A stretch of 64,000 bases of DNA. It comes from Inia geoffrensis (lineage: Eukaryota; Chordata; Mammalia; Artiodactyla; Iniidae). Below are positions 45,846-59,028 of this stretch, piece by piece. The position numbers and the translations under genes were made by a program. Each line of letters starts with the position of its first letter. Position 1 is the stretch's first letter. Location: positions 5,988,001 through 6,052,000 of the forward strand of contig CM070901.1 of the NCBI GenBank assembly GCA_036417435.1. The letters run 5' to 3'. The notes under the pieces were generated by a model. It was not told the origin of the DNA. It worked only from the letters and a program-made list of their open reading frames with translations, and did no database searches.

Positions 45846-47255
45846 AAAAACTCACTTTATTGAGTTATAATTGACATATGAAAAGCTATGGATATTTAAT
45901 GCATACAGCTGATGAATTTGGAGAAAGGATACATCCAGGAAACCATCATTATGATGAGGCCATAAATGTATCATTCATCTCCAGAAGTTTTCTCCCATTC
46001 CCCTTCTCTGCCTTTTTTGTATTGTTTTTTCTTTTGTGGTAAGAACACTTAACATAAGTGTGAAGCAGATGTCTAGAGTAGTATGTACATTACTGAAATT
46101 TTGCATCCTTTGACCAATACCTCCCACCCACCCCTACCGCGACCCCTGGTAATCACTCTTCTACTTTTAGGTTCTATGCATTTGACTATTTTGGATTTCT
46201 TATAATGCAGGGGTCAAACCATGTCTGTCTTACTGTGTCTGGCTTATTTCATTTGGCATAAAAGCCTCCAAGTGCTTTCATTTTGTCAAAAATAGCAATG
46301 ATTCCTTTTTTTCTGAAGGCTGAATACTATTCTGCTATATGTATATACCACATTTTCTTTACGCATTACTCCAGCAATGGACATTTTGGTTGTTTCTATA
46401 CCTTGGCTATTGTGAACAGTACAGGGAATGTGGGAATACAGATATCTCTGCGAAATCCTGACTTTGATTCTTTTGGAATCGCTGGATCAAATGGTAATTC
46501 TATTTAAAAATGTTGAGGAACCTAAACACTGCTTTCATAGACTTGCATTTCCCTGATGATTAGCAATGTTGAACATCTTTTCACGTACTCGTGGGCCATT
46601 CGTATATCTTTCTTTGGAAAAATATTCAGGTCCTTTGCCCGTTTTGAAAGATTATTTGTTCTTTTTGCTACTGAGTTATCGGAGTTCCTTATATATTTTT
46701 TATATTACCCCCTTATCAGATGTATGGTATATAAATATTTTCTCCCATCCCAGAGGTTGATTTCATTGATTGTTTTCTTCACTGTGAAGAAATTTTTTAG
46801 TTTGTTGTAATCCCACTTGTTTATTTACCCCTATGTTTTCTTCTATGCATTTTATGATTTCAGGTCTTAATGTTCAACTCTTTAATCTACTTTGAGTTGA
46901 TTTTTTTCTATGGGGTGAGATAAGGGTCCACTTATATTCTTGTGCTTGTGGATATCTAGTTTTCCTACCACCATTTGTGGAAGAGACCATATTTTCCCCA
47001 TTGTGTATTCTTGACACCGTTGTTGAAGATTAGGAGACCATATATGGGTGAATTTATTTACAACCTCTCTATTTTGTTCCATTGGTCTGTATGTCTCTTT
47101 TTATGTCAGTACAATACTGTTTTGATTACTGCAGCTTTGTAAAATATTTTGAAAGCAGGGAGTGTGATATCTCCAGGTGTTTTGTTCTTGCTCAAAGTGT
47201 TTTTGGCTCTTTGGGGTCTTTTGTGGTTCCAAAGTAATTTTAGGATTATTTCCTA
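45846..47255 (-). mobile_element. Old L1, antisense, 3' UTR through ORF2 tail (second)
   Basis: A new 3' start, CTCACTTTATTGAGTTATAA, opens a 1.4-kb ordered match: CTCTTCTACTTTTAGGTTC, TGGCTTATTTCATTTGGCAT, CTTGGCTATTGTGAACAGTA, TTGAACATCTTTTCACGTAC and GATTACTGCAGCTTTGTAAA. ORF2 is broken at many places. The + strand frames of 64-84 codons and the 66-codon minus-strand frame in it are shadows. Confidence 0.92.
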
Positions 47256-47655
47256 TTTCTATCTAATATAGATAAATAGATCATAATGTGATAGTATTGC
47301 TCATATTATCAATTAATCAAAAATAAGTTTTATCTACAGATAATATACCACTACCCACTTGAGCCCTCTATCACTTATTCCTGGTTCCCACTGACTACAC
47401 TATGGAGTCCACACTTATAAGTAAGGCATTTAACTTTTTTATGATCAGAATCTAGTCTCCTTCCCCAGCATCATCTCTCACCACTATCTCTGTACAGCTT
47501 CTACTCATAAGAGAATATTTAATGTTTCCCTTACATGTGCTACATTTCCATCTATTGTTTATGTTTTCTTTCAAATTGAAACTAACATTCTTCATGCTCT
47601 ATCTGAAGAAGTAGCTGTCATTTTCTAGGGTGAATTCAAATATTACTTTCTTTGT

Positions 47656-47968
47656 TGGACTTCCCTGGAGGTGCAGTGGTTAAGAATCCTCCTGCCAGTG
47701 CAGGGGACACAGGTTCGATCCCTGGTCCGGGAAGATCCCACGTGCCACAGAGCAACTAAGCCTATGCACCACAACTACTGAGCCTGTGCCCTAGAGCCTG
47801 GGAACCACAACTACTGAAGCCTGCGTTCCTAGAGCCCATGTTCTGCAACAAGAGAAGTCACTGCAGTGAGAAGCCCGTGCACCACAACGAAGAGTAGCCC
47901 CTGCTCTCAGCAACTAGAGAAAGTCTGTGCGCAGAAACAAAGACCCAACAAATAAATAATTAATAAAA
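47656..47968 (+). mobile_element. CHR SINE, long form, full length
   Basis: GGACTTCCCTGGAGGTGCAG head, B box GGTTCGATCCC, long-form body to AAAGACCCAACAAATAAAT. The target-site duplication AAATATTACTTTCTTTGT / AAATATTACTTTTTTTGT (47638-47655 and 47969-47986) differs at one base. Confidence 0.95.
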
Positions 47969-47989
47969 AAATATTACTTTTTTTGTAAT

Positions 47990-48636
47990 TAAAATTAATA
48001 CTTAGAAATTACTGGCCTTCTGTATGTGTCAGGCAGTATGCATACAATGCCACATCTGATACATTATTTCTGTAAAAAAGGCATTCTTGCCTTCATGAGT
48101 GCATGAAGTACATAAGAATGGGAGAATTGAACCCCAAGTCACAATGTCTTAGCCAGTTTACAGGTATTTCTGACACCATAGCCTATTCTTATTTCCCTAG
48201 ATTATTTGGGTTCCCAGCTAAACTTTTTCTCAATATTACCCTCCGTAACAGCCTCATCTCACTTTCCATAAACAATACACTTTATTGTTTCTTCATCTCT
48301 GCTGAGAATGTTCTTCATAGTTCATAATGCTGAATTAATAGTTCCGATCTCTTGGATAATTGCTTGTAGGAGTGTGTAATTCTTTTAATAGATTATGAAA
48401 TCATGGAGGCCATTATGTTTTTGTTTTTGTTATACTCAGGGCCAAAAATCCCAAAGAGTCACTGAGAAATTCTCAGGAAATATTTATGGAATCCTCAAAT
48501 TTTATGATTCTTGTTTTAATAGATAATTTATGAAGATTTGAAATTTATTGTTATAATATAACAGTATTTATCTTTTTATCTAATTAAATTAAAAAATAAT
48601 TCCACAGGGACCAATAAAATATTATTAGAGAGGGAG

Positions 48637-48682
<46 letters not shown>

Positions 48683-50380
48683 TCCAGCAGAAACCAGGCA
48701 TTGCATTTTAGCTGCAGCTTTAAAAATGAGGGAAATTTTCTGGAAAGAAATGAAATTCACAAGGGTATATATGAATAATACAAAACAGATGGCTAATATA
48801 ATTTGTTTGAGATTCTACTGCAGTGTAAACATGTATTACTTGATTTCTCACGTATGAGCTCTGACAGATATGAAATTTATTTTAAATCGTTGAGATAGTT
48901 CAATTTTTCAATCTTTTGTTTCTCTCCTAATCTTCAATAAAATATTATTTTAAAAACTCATCCTAGCAAAACATAGGATAATGGATATCATAAACCATTT
49001 ATCTGAAAGGACACTTTCCTAATAATTATCCTTATACCATCTGAAATGCATCTTGCTGCAATTGATCCAGGATTACTCAATTTTAATGCTCAGGCAAAAT
49101 GATGTTCATTCATTTGGTCAAAGGAAAAATGTGAGCCTGTGTCTTGTCACTGGAGGATTTTCCTTTCATAAATCTCCTATTTTTAAATTTGAGTATGCAT
49201 ATCTACTTTCATTTAGCCTTCCTGAATATTAATAAACCTCAGTGTCTAAAGTATGCACAACAGGGATTTTTAGCACATATGAGGGAGTCAGAGAGAAATT
49301 CACCATGTCTTTTCCAGTTAAATCCCTTGCCTTCCAAATTTCTATCTTTTCTACTTTTTTCTTTACAAAAATATAGTTTTACACAAAATTGAAATTTCTG
49401 GCATAGTTCAAGCCACATATTAATTCTCAGAGAAAGAAAAACAAAGGTTATATGCTTTCTTTAAAAATGCAGTCTTCAATAAAGCAGTGTTGTCAGTAAG
49501 TTTCATTATATATAATGCCTATGAGAATATTTCATATTGTGTGTATATTGTGATATGTACATAGACACACAAGTGTGTATGTATTGAAACAGCGGTGTTA
49601 CATAAGATGGGACAAAGAGGTATTCTATTATCATTTAAACATATTCTCCATCGTATGAGTATATGAGAAATGAAAATAATCAGGGGAATTATGTGAATTT
49701 AAAAGACAAAAATTTAGAACAATGGGGTTATTTTCATTTACTTTCATCAGTTTTCCCCTAAGGTTTTCATACAGATCTCAAATATCATCGAAAAAGTTAC
49801 ATAGCTCCAAATAACATAAACGTTAAGACTTCACTCTTTTGTGTAATATATCTACTGTGCTAAAGTCTTTTGTTTTAAAAAATAAAACACATTTACATTC
49901 ATCCTATATCTTTAAAATTAGATTAAAAGATAAAGATTCAAGTAAAATTACCATCACATTGTCACAGTGTTAGGATATAACTTCTCTTGGGTTTTTTTGT
50001 TTGTTTTTTTTTTAACGTACAGCAATTGGACCTGTAAGAAAAAAATCATAGCTCATGAATACAGCACTCTCACATCAGTAGAATAACTAGTACAAATTGG
50101 CTCTGATGCAAAATCCAGCCTAGATCTCTTTGGACGTTACTTGCTTTCTTTTTCCTACAGGGGTCTTATTTTAAGCAAGGACGACGAGGGGGTGGATGAT
50201 GAAATAGGAAGCAGTGAAAGGTTTTTTTTCCTAGTTATTTGGAGTGCATTGAGTGGCCCCAGCTTACCTATTTCTTTTTGGCTCTTTCCTTGGTCAAAGA
50301 AATGCCACCTAGACAAACACCGTGGGAGGAGCTCTCAGAGGTCTATTTCAAAAGCATCGGTGGCATCAGTTCAGTTCTGC
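47990..50380. other. No recognisable feature apart from a microsatellite
   Basis: AT-rich. I read the whole stretch without finding a gene or a nameable repeat beyond the AT array at 48638. A 159-codon frame begins at 50141 without supporting context. Confidence 0.4.
48638..48675. repeat. (AT)n microsatellite
   Basis: About 38 bp of pure TA. Confidence 0.97.
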
Positions 50381-50384
50381 TGCC

Positions 50385-50510
50385 TTTCCTCGTATATTAT
50401 CTCACTGTATGTTCATAAAACGGCGGGGCAGTTTTATTCTTTCTATCTTACATATATAAGAAAACAGATGTTCAGGAGTTGTGTCACAGGCAAGAATCAG
50501 ATAGTTAATT
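50385..50510 (-). mobile_element. MIR-like fragment, antisense
   Basis: TATTATCTCACTGTATGTTC ... AAGAAAACAGATGTTCAGG ... GTCACAGGCAAGAATCAG follow a worn reversed MIR. Part of the 159-codon frame overlaps it. Confidence 0.5.
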
Positions 50511-50599
50511 GTTTTTGCCAGGACAAAAAACCAAATCATATTGTCCCCAGTCTAATTTTATTTCCACCATATTGCATTTGTTGTGTCATAGTTTGGAAG

Positions 50600-50760
50600 A
50601 GCACCAAGGGTGGCAGGTAATTTAAAACCATTATCTTCATCCTTAAAACAATTCTGAAGTTTAATTTTAGAATGCCTGTTTTTCAGATGCAAACCTGTAG
50701 CTGGGATAAGTTAAATGATTTACTCATGCACTTAGTCGTGGTCAGAAATCTGTATGCGTC
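50600..50760 (-). mobile_element. MIR SINE, antisense, worn
   Basis: CCATTATCTTCATCCTTAAA, TTTTTCAGATGCAAACCTG, GATAAGTTAAATGATTTACTC and GTGGTCAGAAATCTGTATGC keep the reversed MIR order. Confidence 0.55.
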
Positions 50761-51735
50761 TTGGGTTGCAGATGCTATATTGTACTAGTTTTCTGTAGTA
50801 GAGTGCTCATTAGAGAGTTAGAATTCTATAAAATTAGAAATTGCATAACCCTGTAAGCAAGTCTGGAATTTTTAAATTAAACCTGGTTTGTGAGCAGAGC
50901 CAATCACATACTTGGGGGATGGATAGACATTTATAGGAACATATAAAATATTAATGTAATAATTACTAATTTGATATTAACAAGTTGAAACTTTGTTTAT
51001 TACTTTATATGCACCATAAAATGTCATTAAAACATTAAGTAATCAATATTTAATAAGTAACCAAATGTATTACTCTAAGTGTAATTCAATAATTTTTTCA
51101 GTAAAATGGATATTTAAAAATATTTAGCCATGAATGCATTTTGGGGATTACCAAGTTAATAACATTAACTTTAAACTACACAGCTAATTGATTAATAGAT
51201 TATTTCTGAAAAGTGACAAAGAGAGGAAAATGAAAACAAACAAACCAAAAAGAAAAGAAAATATAACTAAGGCTAAAATCTTTCTTGGCCACTAGTCAGG
51301 GCCATTGTTCCCTACTAAGACTGCAGAGCTGAGTTTGTGCCTTTTTAAAATTTTTCTTCCTAAGTTCTTGAATTATTCCATTTGCTCTGTCATTCATATA
51401 TAAGTGTATATGCGTGTATTACTATCTATATGTGTGTATTGTGTGTGTGTGTCTAAACACCCTCCATTCTCCAACTGAGTGACTCTGTATCACACAGAGA
51501 AGGACAGAAAAATAATTTGTAATACTGTTAAACTGGCTTTTGAAATTTTTTGGTTGTTGAATCCATCATTATTTCCTTTGCCAGGTATCCATTTTCTGTT
51601 CCCCTAAACCTTCACTGAGCCAACTCTTAACTAAATATTCATCCTCAAATATTATAAACCATTCCAAAATCCACAGAAAAGGTCAAGGGTCTTTGTAATA
51701 TGCCTCACCCCATCATGTCCCCGCCTTAATGTATT
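50761..51735. other. No recognisable feature
   Basis: AT-rich. A short (TG)n tract lies at about 51420-51452. Nothing else was found. Confidence 0.4.
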
Positions 51736-51739
51736 CATA

Positions 51740-51920
51740 ACAATTAACTTTTTCCATTAATTTTGTGATAATTTGATTAATGCCTGGATCTCTGACAAAT
51801 ATAAAGTTCAGTGAAGGTAGGGACAATATCAACTTTTGCCCAATCTTTTATCTCTCAGTGCTCAAAATACATAATGTCTGGAACATTTTTTATGTTAATA
51901 AATACCTGTTAAGTGAAAAA
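51740..51920 (+). mobile_element. L2 LINE 3' end
   Basis: AAAGTTCAGTGAAGGTAGGG, TTTATCTCTCAGTGCTCA and GTTAATAAATACCTGTTAAG follow the sense L2 terminus ('ctccttgagggcaggg ... ctcaataaatatttgttgaa'). Confidence 0.65.
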
Positions 51921-52295
51921 ATTAGGACTATTTTCTAGTTTTATTGTTTATCTTTTCTTTCTTAAACTTTTTAATAAACATTCTTATAGAGTTCAATATG
52001 TTATTTTCAATTTAAATTACATATATAAATATTATAATATTTTAAATAATACTTATAATACAGAGCTTTTTTATTTGTCTATAACTCATTTTAGATAATA
52101 TTTATGCCATATTTTAAATTTCATTCTGGCTTTACTTTTCTAAGAAAAGACATTCTAGTTCTGTAGCCTGTCTGTTAGTCTGGAACTGACAGTTTATTTT
52201 ATCATTCTAAGTTGAAATCTTTTTTATGTAATAAGCTTTCTTTTTTGTGTCAGCTATGAAAAAATGTTTAGAAAAATTAAGTGGTTCAGCATTAT

Positions 52296-52335
<40 letters not shown>

Positions 52336-52590
52336 AAGGATGTAAAATTACCAGTGTTTTCTATTTGCTTTAAACTGACTGAAATTTTATTTTAAGTTGT
52401 ATTTAGTAATGTTCGAGTAATACCAATAGTACTATAGACACCAATCTACTTTGAGTATTAAGGATTTGATTGTGGGCCACCCAACTTCTCTATGACAACT
52501 TCTCTAACATACTTCTCTTTGGGTACATTATAATGATAATTACAAGTTAATTTAGTATTTTATTTTCTGTCATTGAACAATACTAATTTG
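51921..52590. other. AT-rich, no gene
   Basis: Very AT-rich interval with the AT array at 52299. No recognisable repeats otherwise. Confidence 0.4.
52299..52333. repeat. (AT)n microsatellite
   Basis: About 35 bp of pure AT. Confidence 0.97.
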
Positions 52591-52594
52591 CATA

Positions 52595-53240
52595 TTCAAT
52601 AAATATTTAATGGTCTTCTACTATGCAGGGTGATGATAGTTCCCTAGAACTATCATGAAAATTAAGTTCTAGCAAGGAATGCAGACATCAACTGACTATA
52701 TACACAATTAGTTATTTGTTTACAGTTGTTGCAAAAGAGAAAAATATAGGTTCCTGTGAGATCATTAAATGGGGAAATTGTAGAGTCGCAGAGGTTAGGA
52801 AAGACCTCCTTGAACATGGGACTTTTGAGATAAGGAACTAAGGTAAGGAATGAGTCGAAAGTGGTGTTGGGTGAATAAGAGCAAAGCCTTGTCCAAGCAA
52901 AGAGAATAGTAGTATTTGCTACATGAAGATTCATGTTGGAACTAAGTGTGGGCATTCTAACAACAAAAAGAGGGCTTTGAAACTGTTGGCATAGAGATTG
53001 TAAGGATTTAAAGGATCCCGGTGGAAAAGCAAAGGGAAACTATTGTAGGTTTCAAGGAGGGGAGGAACTTGATCACATTTGGATTTTCAAATGACACCTA
53101 TGGATGGAATATTGATTAGAGGAGATTTGTGGGAAGACCGATGATGTGGCTACTTTGTTAGTCCAAGCAAAAGGTGATGCTAACCTGGATGAGGGTATTG
53201 GTAACAATGTGCCCACTGAGAGATGAGGGAGAATTGTTGT
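52595..53240 (-). mobile_element. L2 LINE, antisense, long
   Basis: From the 3' tip (CATTCAATAAATATTTAATGG, then TCTTCTACTATGCAGGG) through AAGACCTCCTTGAACATGGG, AGCAAAGCCTTGTCCAAGC, GGAGGAACTTGATCACATTTG, GAGGAGATTTGTGGGAAGAC and TTAGTCCAAGCAAAAGGTGATG-type text, this is a continuous reversed L2 3' region of about 0.6 kb. Confidence 0.7.
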
Positions 53241-53894
53241 AAAAAATATTATTCAAAGTTCTATTGCTTCTTAAATTGTATCAGAGGAAAAGTATAGGCT
53301 TTAACCTCTAATGTAACCAAGTCACAATTTTTCTAGGCTATTGTCATGTGTATTACATCAAAACAAATGAAAAGCTGATTTGTTTCTGTTGTGATATAAT
53401 CCAACTTTCATACTGAAATAAGAATCGCCAAATTTATTACACTTCAGAATAAAAATGGTGTTCAAATAATAATAATGATAATAATAATAAAATGAAGCCA
53501 GATGGTATAATCACTAATCCTCTTCAACTCTGCAATAATATGGTTCTTGTTTGTGCAGTGCATATGAAGAGAAGCCCCTTGGTTTTACAGACTTACTGAA
53601 ACTCTTTTGAAATGCAACCAGCTGGATTTAGATTGTTGAAAGCTCCTGGTGTCTAGGGAGGTTGTCTGTTGTAGCGTGGAGACTGCCTGTCAGATGTCTC
53701 AACTACTGTGAAAGGGAACGCGAGCGTGAGAAAAATGGTACTTGTTGATGTTTAGAATGCCCCCGGCACTCCATGTCTAACGCAACATGCCACACAATTC
53801 CCTCCCCGGTTAATTTGTTTCTAACATCAATGCTTTTAGGAAACTAGGCAGTTTTTCAATGTGATTTTTCCTAAAGTTCTAATTAACCATATAA
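53241..53894. other. No recognisable feature
   Basis: A short (AAT)n tract is at about 53466-53491. Otherwise unassigned. Confidence 0.4.
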
Positions 53895-54105
53895 TTTTTT
53901 TTTTTTTTTTTTTGCGGTACGCGGGCCTCTCACTGTTGTGGCCTCTCCCGTTGCGGAGCACAGGCTCCGGACGCACAGGCTCAGCAGCCATGGCTCACGG
54001 GCCCAGCCGCTCCACGGCATGTGGGATCTTCCCGGACCGGGGCACGAACCCGTGTCCCCTGCATCGGCAGGCGGACCCTCAACCACTGTGCCACCAGGGA
54101 AGCCC
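53895..54105 (-). mobile_element. CHR SINE, short form, full length, antisense
   Basis: T19, GCGGTACGCGGGCCTCTCAC to CACCAGGGAAGCCC. Near identity to the copies at 26160 and 59029 implies it is young. No target-site duplication was found. The frames of 74-90 codons on both strands are shadows. Confidence 0.95.
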
Positions 54106-54107
54106 TG

Positions 54108-54258
54108 TGGCGTATCTTTTACAAGGCCACTAATCCCATTCATGAGGACTCTACTCTCATGACCTAATCACCTCCCAAAGGTCCCATTTCTAATTATTGG
54201 GGACTAGGTTTCAACGTATGAATTTGGGTGGACACATTCAGTCTATGGCAGCCATGAT
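54108..54258 (-). mobile_element. MaLR (MST/MLT1-type) LTR, 5' end, antisense
   Basis: AGGCCACTAATCCCATTCATG (54124), CTCATGACCTAATCACCTCC and GGGACTAGGTTTCAACGTAT with TCAGTCTATGGCAGC are the reversed first half of a MaLR LTR. The other half is missing on the far side of the SINE. Confidence 0.8.
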
Positions 54259-54529
54259 GTGAAAAATTTTCAGAATCATTAAATAAGGCATTGATGTATT
54301 TAGAGCCATTTTCTTGTTAATCATAACTCTCAATGGCTTGAGAATGATGACAAGGAATCTTGGCAATTCATACAAGAAACACTTTCAATATTTTAAAACA
54401 TATACTTTTAACAAAATGGAAGAGACCTCTGAGAAGACTAAATTGACAAAACGTTGGATCATGTATGTTTTATATGGTTAGTACTGCAATATACATTCTG
54501 CTTAGAAAAACATCCATTTATCATGTCTC

Positions 54530-56180
54530 CATACAGTAGCATCAAATCTATGAGATATTAAGAGATAAATCTGGAAAAAGATGTGCAAGACCTATACACT
54601 TAAAACTACAAGACATTGCTGAGAGAAATTAAAGAGATATAAATAAATGGAGAGAGACCTGTGTTCATGGATTGTAAGACTCAATACTGTCAAGTGCTTA
54701 TTTTCCATTATATAGCTAGTGGTGTTTTGTTGTTGTTGTTTTGTAAAAGGTGGTAAGCTGATTCTAAAATTTATATGAAGATGTAAATTTGGAAGAGTTA
54801 TATTACCCGAATACAAGACCTTTTATAAAGCTATAGTAATCAAGGCTGTGTGGTATTGGCCTTAAGATAGACAAATTCAGAAGAAAGAACATGGAAGACA
54901 CATATATAGACACATATAGAGTCAAATGGTTTATGAGAAAGTTGCAAAGGCAATGTATTGGAAGATTATAGTCTTTTTAACAAATGGAGCTGGAACAATT
55001 ATTTATCTATCTGCAAACTAATGAACTTCGGTCCATACCATCCACTATATGCAAAAATTAAATTTCAAAAAGGATTGCAGACCTAAATATAAAACCTAAG
55101 GCAGTCAAATCTTCAGAAGAAAACAGGAGCAATTTGTTGTGGCTTTGGATTAACCACTGACTTCTTAGACATGACAACAAAATAAAAATAACATAAATCC
55201 ATAAAATAACACATTAACTAATTTGACTTTATCAGAGTCAGTGTTAAGAGGATGGAAAAGGAAGTCACAAACTGGGAAAAATTATTTGCTAGTGACGTCC
55301 CTGATGAAAGACATGGATTCAGGATATCTTATGAAATCTCAAAACTTAATAAGAGAACACACAATCTAGTTTAAGAAATAGGCAAAGTATTTGAAAAGCT
55401 ACTTTAAGGAAGATATACTGATGGCAAATAAAAAATATGGAAAGATATTCAACATCAGTATTTATGGGGAAAATGTAAATTAAAATCACAAGATACCACT
55501 ACAAACCTATTGGAAAAGCTAAGATTAAAAAGACCGACACGTGTTGACAAAAGTGTGGATTAACTGGAACTCCTGAACGTTTGCTGGAAATGTAAAATGG
55601 TGTAATCACTTTAAAAGACAGCCTAGTAGTTTCTAAAAAAGGTAAACATTTACTTACTACATGATCCAGCTATTCTGCAACTAAGTTTTTACCCAAAGGA
55701 AACAAAAGCAATACTTGCGCAAAAATGTTGATAACAACTTTAGTTGTAAATAGCCCCAAACTGGAAACAACCTAAAAGTCCAACAAGTGAATAAACAGAC
55801 TGTGGTACATTCACACCATGTAATGCTACTCAGCGACATGAAGGAATGAATTATTAATGTAAACAACATGGATGAATCTCAAAATAATTGTGTCAAGTAA
55901 CAGAAGCTTGGTTTAAAATAAAACATATTGTGGGGTTCATTCGTAGAAAATTCTTAGTAATGCAAATTTACCTTTACTGACAGAGAACAGTTCATTGGCT
56001 CCTGGGAATGGAAGGGAATGATGAGGTTGGCAGGAAGGGTTTACAAAGAGACCCAGGGGAACTTTAGGGGTGATGTGTATTATCTTGATTGTGGTGACAA
56101 AACTTATGAATTTGTGTACTTTTAACATATGCAATTTACTGTATGTCAATTATACCTCAATAAAGATCTTATAATACAAA
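54530..56180 (+). mobile_element. Old L1, sense, ORF2 end and 3' UTR
   Basis: GTGCAAGACCTATACACTTA (54582), GTTCATGGATTGTAAGACTC, ACAAATGGAGCTGGAACAAT, GTGACGTCCCTGATGAAAG-like, CACAAGATACCACTACAAACC, CCCAAACTGGAAACAACC and the 3' tip TGTCAATTATACCTCAATAAAG follow the sense L1 in order over 1.6 kb. The reading frame is broken throughout. Confidence 0.92.
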
Positions 56181-57795
56181 AAAATATACAGCCACATGTC
56201 ACTAGGGGCTACTGAATTGCAGAGTGTAGCTCTAGAAATTTGAGGTACAGAAAGACTGACTTACCTTATGTTGCCCAGAAAATCAATGGTAAATGCCTTC
56301 TTGGGATCCAGGTGTCTGGCTTTTTGCTCGTTTTGTTTTTGATTATGTTTTTTTTTTTTTACTAAACCACATCATTTCCATTACAGCTTCGTCTTGCCCT
56401 CCCACAATTCCTCTGCAAGTCTGGCTCTTTCGTATCCACCCAGCATTACTGATCTTTGCTCTCAGGCATTTGGCTCTGTCATGGGTATGTTGTAAATGTC
56501 ATTGTCAACCATGGTTCTCACACGGTGTGGCAATCATATTTTGTGGACACCCGTTGCCTTTCTGTGTTGTGTCTCTTCTCCAAACTCCATTGTCTTTTCT
56601 CTCCATCTGCTCAGTTTTTCATTCTGCAATTGTGTCTTACTGGAGGCCAATGCCAGATATTACTGGTCTCCCACAGTAATTTTTTTCTTCCCTTCTTACC
56701 TAATGCTGGGATTGTAGTCAGGTACTTGGTTACCGAGCTGTACTTTGTCGACTAAAAATTTATTCACAACCTAAAAGTTAAGACTTCTGTTTTATTCAGT
56801 GGGAAATTTTAGGACTTCAAGCCCGGGAGGCATCTCAAGTAAACATGAGAGAGTTTTGCCACAGAGGGCAGGTAGTAGGAACAAAAGATTACGGTTAGTT
56901 CAAGAAAACTAGAAATCTCAAGTTAAGGAATATAGCTTTTTTTTGTGTATGGGAAGAGGCAACAGTCTGGGCTCACCGAAATCATTCCTTTGATATGCGC
57001 CTCAGCTCGCTGGGGCCAGCATCCTGTGCTTTCTCCTCCTGAGTCTCTTCAGGGCTCATCGTGGGGAGTGGCTGCAGTCTGATGGCTGTTAGATGGCAGG
57101 TATTCTTTTCCTTTCTGAGTTCCCTCAGAGCTCACCAGCTCAATCGCTGATGACTGTGACATCCTTTGTTAACTGCTATGGCAGGAAATATTCCATTTAT
57201 CAACTTGATAACCCAACCTCCTTTGTAGTTAGGTGTGACTACATGAGTAAGTCTTCATCCATGGACTTGGTGGAAATGTGCACGTCCCTTATGGTGCCTT
57301 TGGATGGTAATTATGCCTCACAAACACTTTTCCCTTCTCTCTGTCTAGAATCTGCACGCATCAGCCTAGCTTTGGCCTTGACAATGATGAGGATACTCTA
57401 GGGAATGGCAAAGTAATCTGCAAAGTACTCCTGTTCTTAAAAAGACACATGAAACATAGTGGTCTACCCGCTTAAAATAATCTGAGAGTAATGTGTTTCT
57501 TTTTTTTCCCCATTATGCACTGCCTCATTGGCCATTTGCCCTACACTGTCTTACTTTCATTTAGTTAATACAAGACCTGGAGTCCTTCACCATGTGGACT
57601 TGCCTCTGTTCTCTGCTAGAACCAGTCATTAAGAAGCCTGGCAGTATACTAGTGGCCCCATTTTCTCCAGTGAGTGAAGCTGAAAATCAGACTTGCTGCC
57701 CTAAACTTGACGAGGGTCCTTGACAAACACAGGTCAGTAAACTCAAGTGCCTACTAAGATTCCACCTTGTAGAACTATAGTGGGTTCAAGCTATT
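56181..57795. other. No confident feature; possible LTR trace
   Basis: 56290-56760 has three overlapping + strand frames (73-128 codons) without domains. 57180-57400 includes GTAGTTAGGTGTGACTACATG and TGGACTTGGTGGAAATGTG, which faintly recall an old LTR. I cannot support more than that. Confidence 0.35.
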
Positions 57796-57799
57796 TGCA

Positions 57800-57950
57800 T
57801 TGGAATTACTGCCATTCTTCCTTCTAGCTGTGTGTTATCAGGCCAGTTACTTAATCTGCTTAGCGTGTTGTCCTGTAAAATAAAATAATGCTTGTGTAGA
57901 CAGGTTGTGGGGATTTAATGGTATTCGTTTAGAAGGATGTTAAACTGACT
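57800..57950 (+). mobile_element. MIR SINE
   Basis: TCAGGCCAGTTACTTAATCTG, TTGTCCTGTAAAATAAAATAA and GGTTGTGGGGATTTAATGG match the sense MIR core. Confidence 0.7.
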
Positions 57951-59016
57951 TTTCCATTCTCTTCCAGAGTTTTAACTGGTGCCCCCATGTTGATGACAAT
58001 GGGTGTGAAAGACCCACACATTCAAAAGAAAGATGCTGGACACATCCTGGCAGGACTCTCTAAAAAGTGGCCAAAAGTATCTTCTGGACTCCCCAACCCA
58101 TCGCCTCCTTCCAGCCTCTGGATAGGAGAAACCTGGAGGGCTGTGAAGGAGCTTGATCGAAGTCTGGATTTCCTTCCAAACAGCTGTTTGTGTGGTGGGG
58201 AACACTTTTCTTCCCTTAGCCATAGGAGAGGGGAGAAGGATGTTAATGCCCACATGTCAAACCCAAGACCAGTGGAGGTTCAGTGCCATCATGGATCACC
58301 TGAGAATAAGAAACCTTAGAAGTATTGATGAGTATCCCTTAGAGTTTGAAAGGTAAAAATCTGGTGTCCAGTGTGCATAAAGATGTCAAGATTAAAAAAA
58401 TAACTGGGGTTGCCCTGATATCCTGGGTGGGAGTGAAAGCAAGTTGCTTTTCCATCCATGTCAATGCATTGTCAGGGGGTACAGTGAACACAAGCTGGGA
58501 GAGATTCATCTTGAAATGACCCTGCTCAAGGGCTTGCCTGAAAGGGTTATGTGTGTACAAGATGCTTGTTTTCTGAACATGATGTTTCACTACATTTCTT
58601 TTATTTTCTTTGATGGCTCTTTGTAGAGAAACTTTTGTTTCCCTTTATAACAATGGAACGTAATATAAACGAATCACTTTCAGGTTTCTGCACAATAGAG
58701 TTTAGGTTAACATTTAACTCCTACATTGAAATTCGCGAATGAAATCGGATTGACACTTGATTTTTAAAACAAAACAAAACCTCTTTTTGAAATGATATTG
58801 ATCCTTAAATATAAAAAGGGAATTCATGTTTGATTCCCAGTGACCATCACAGAGTAGTTGACATCTTGTACCCAAAACAGACTTTTTAAATTTCAGTGAA
58901 TATGTTTCATCTTTTCTTTAAAAATTAATCCATTAATCTTTCTTTTTCCATTCTTATGTTTTTCATAAATGACAAAAATAAGCCAGTTTTTAGAAGATAA
59001 ATAGTTACTTCAAGAA
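57951..59016. other. No confident feature
   Basis: 57970-58330 is more GC-rich, with frames of 110 codons (+) and 93 codons (-), but neither has a domain or codon-like regularity. I see no exon. The rest is AT-rich. Confidence 0.4.
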
Positions 59017-59028
59017 GAAAAAGCCCTC

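Noticed and set aside
50141..50620. 159-codon + strand frame
   Set aside because: Low-information composition, partial overlap with an antisense MIR-like piece, no domain and no neighbouring exon signals.
57972..58319. Overlapping 93- to 110-codon frames on both strands
   Set aside because: There is no domain, codon bias or splice context, and frames on both strands are usual for GC-richer random DNA.
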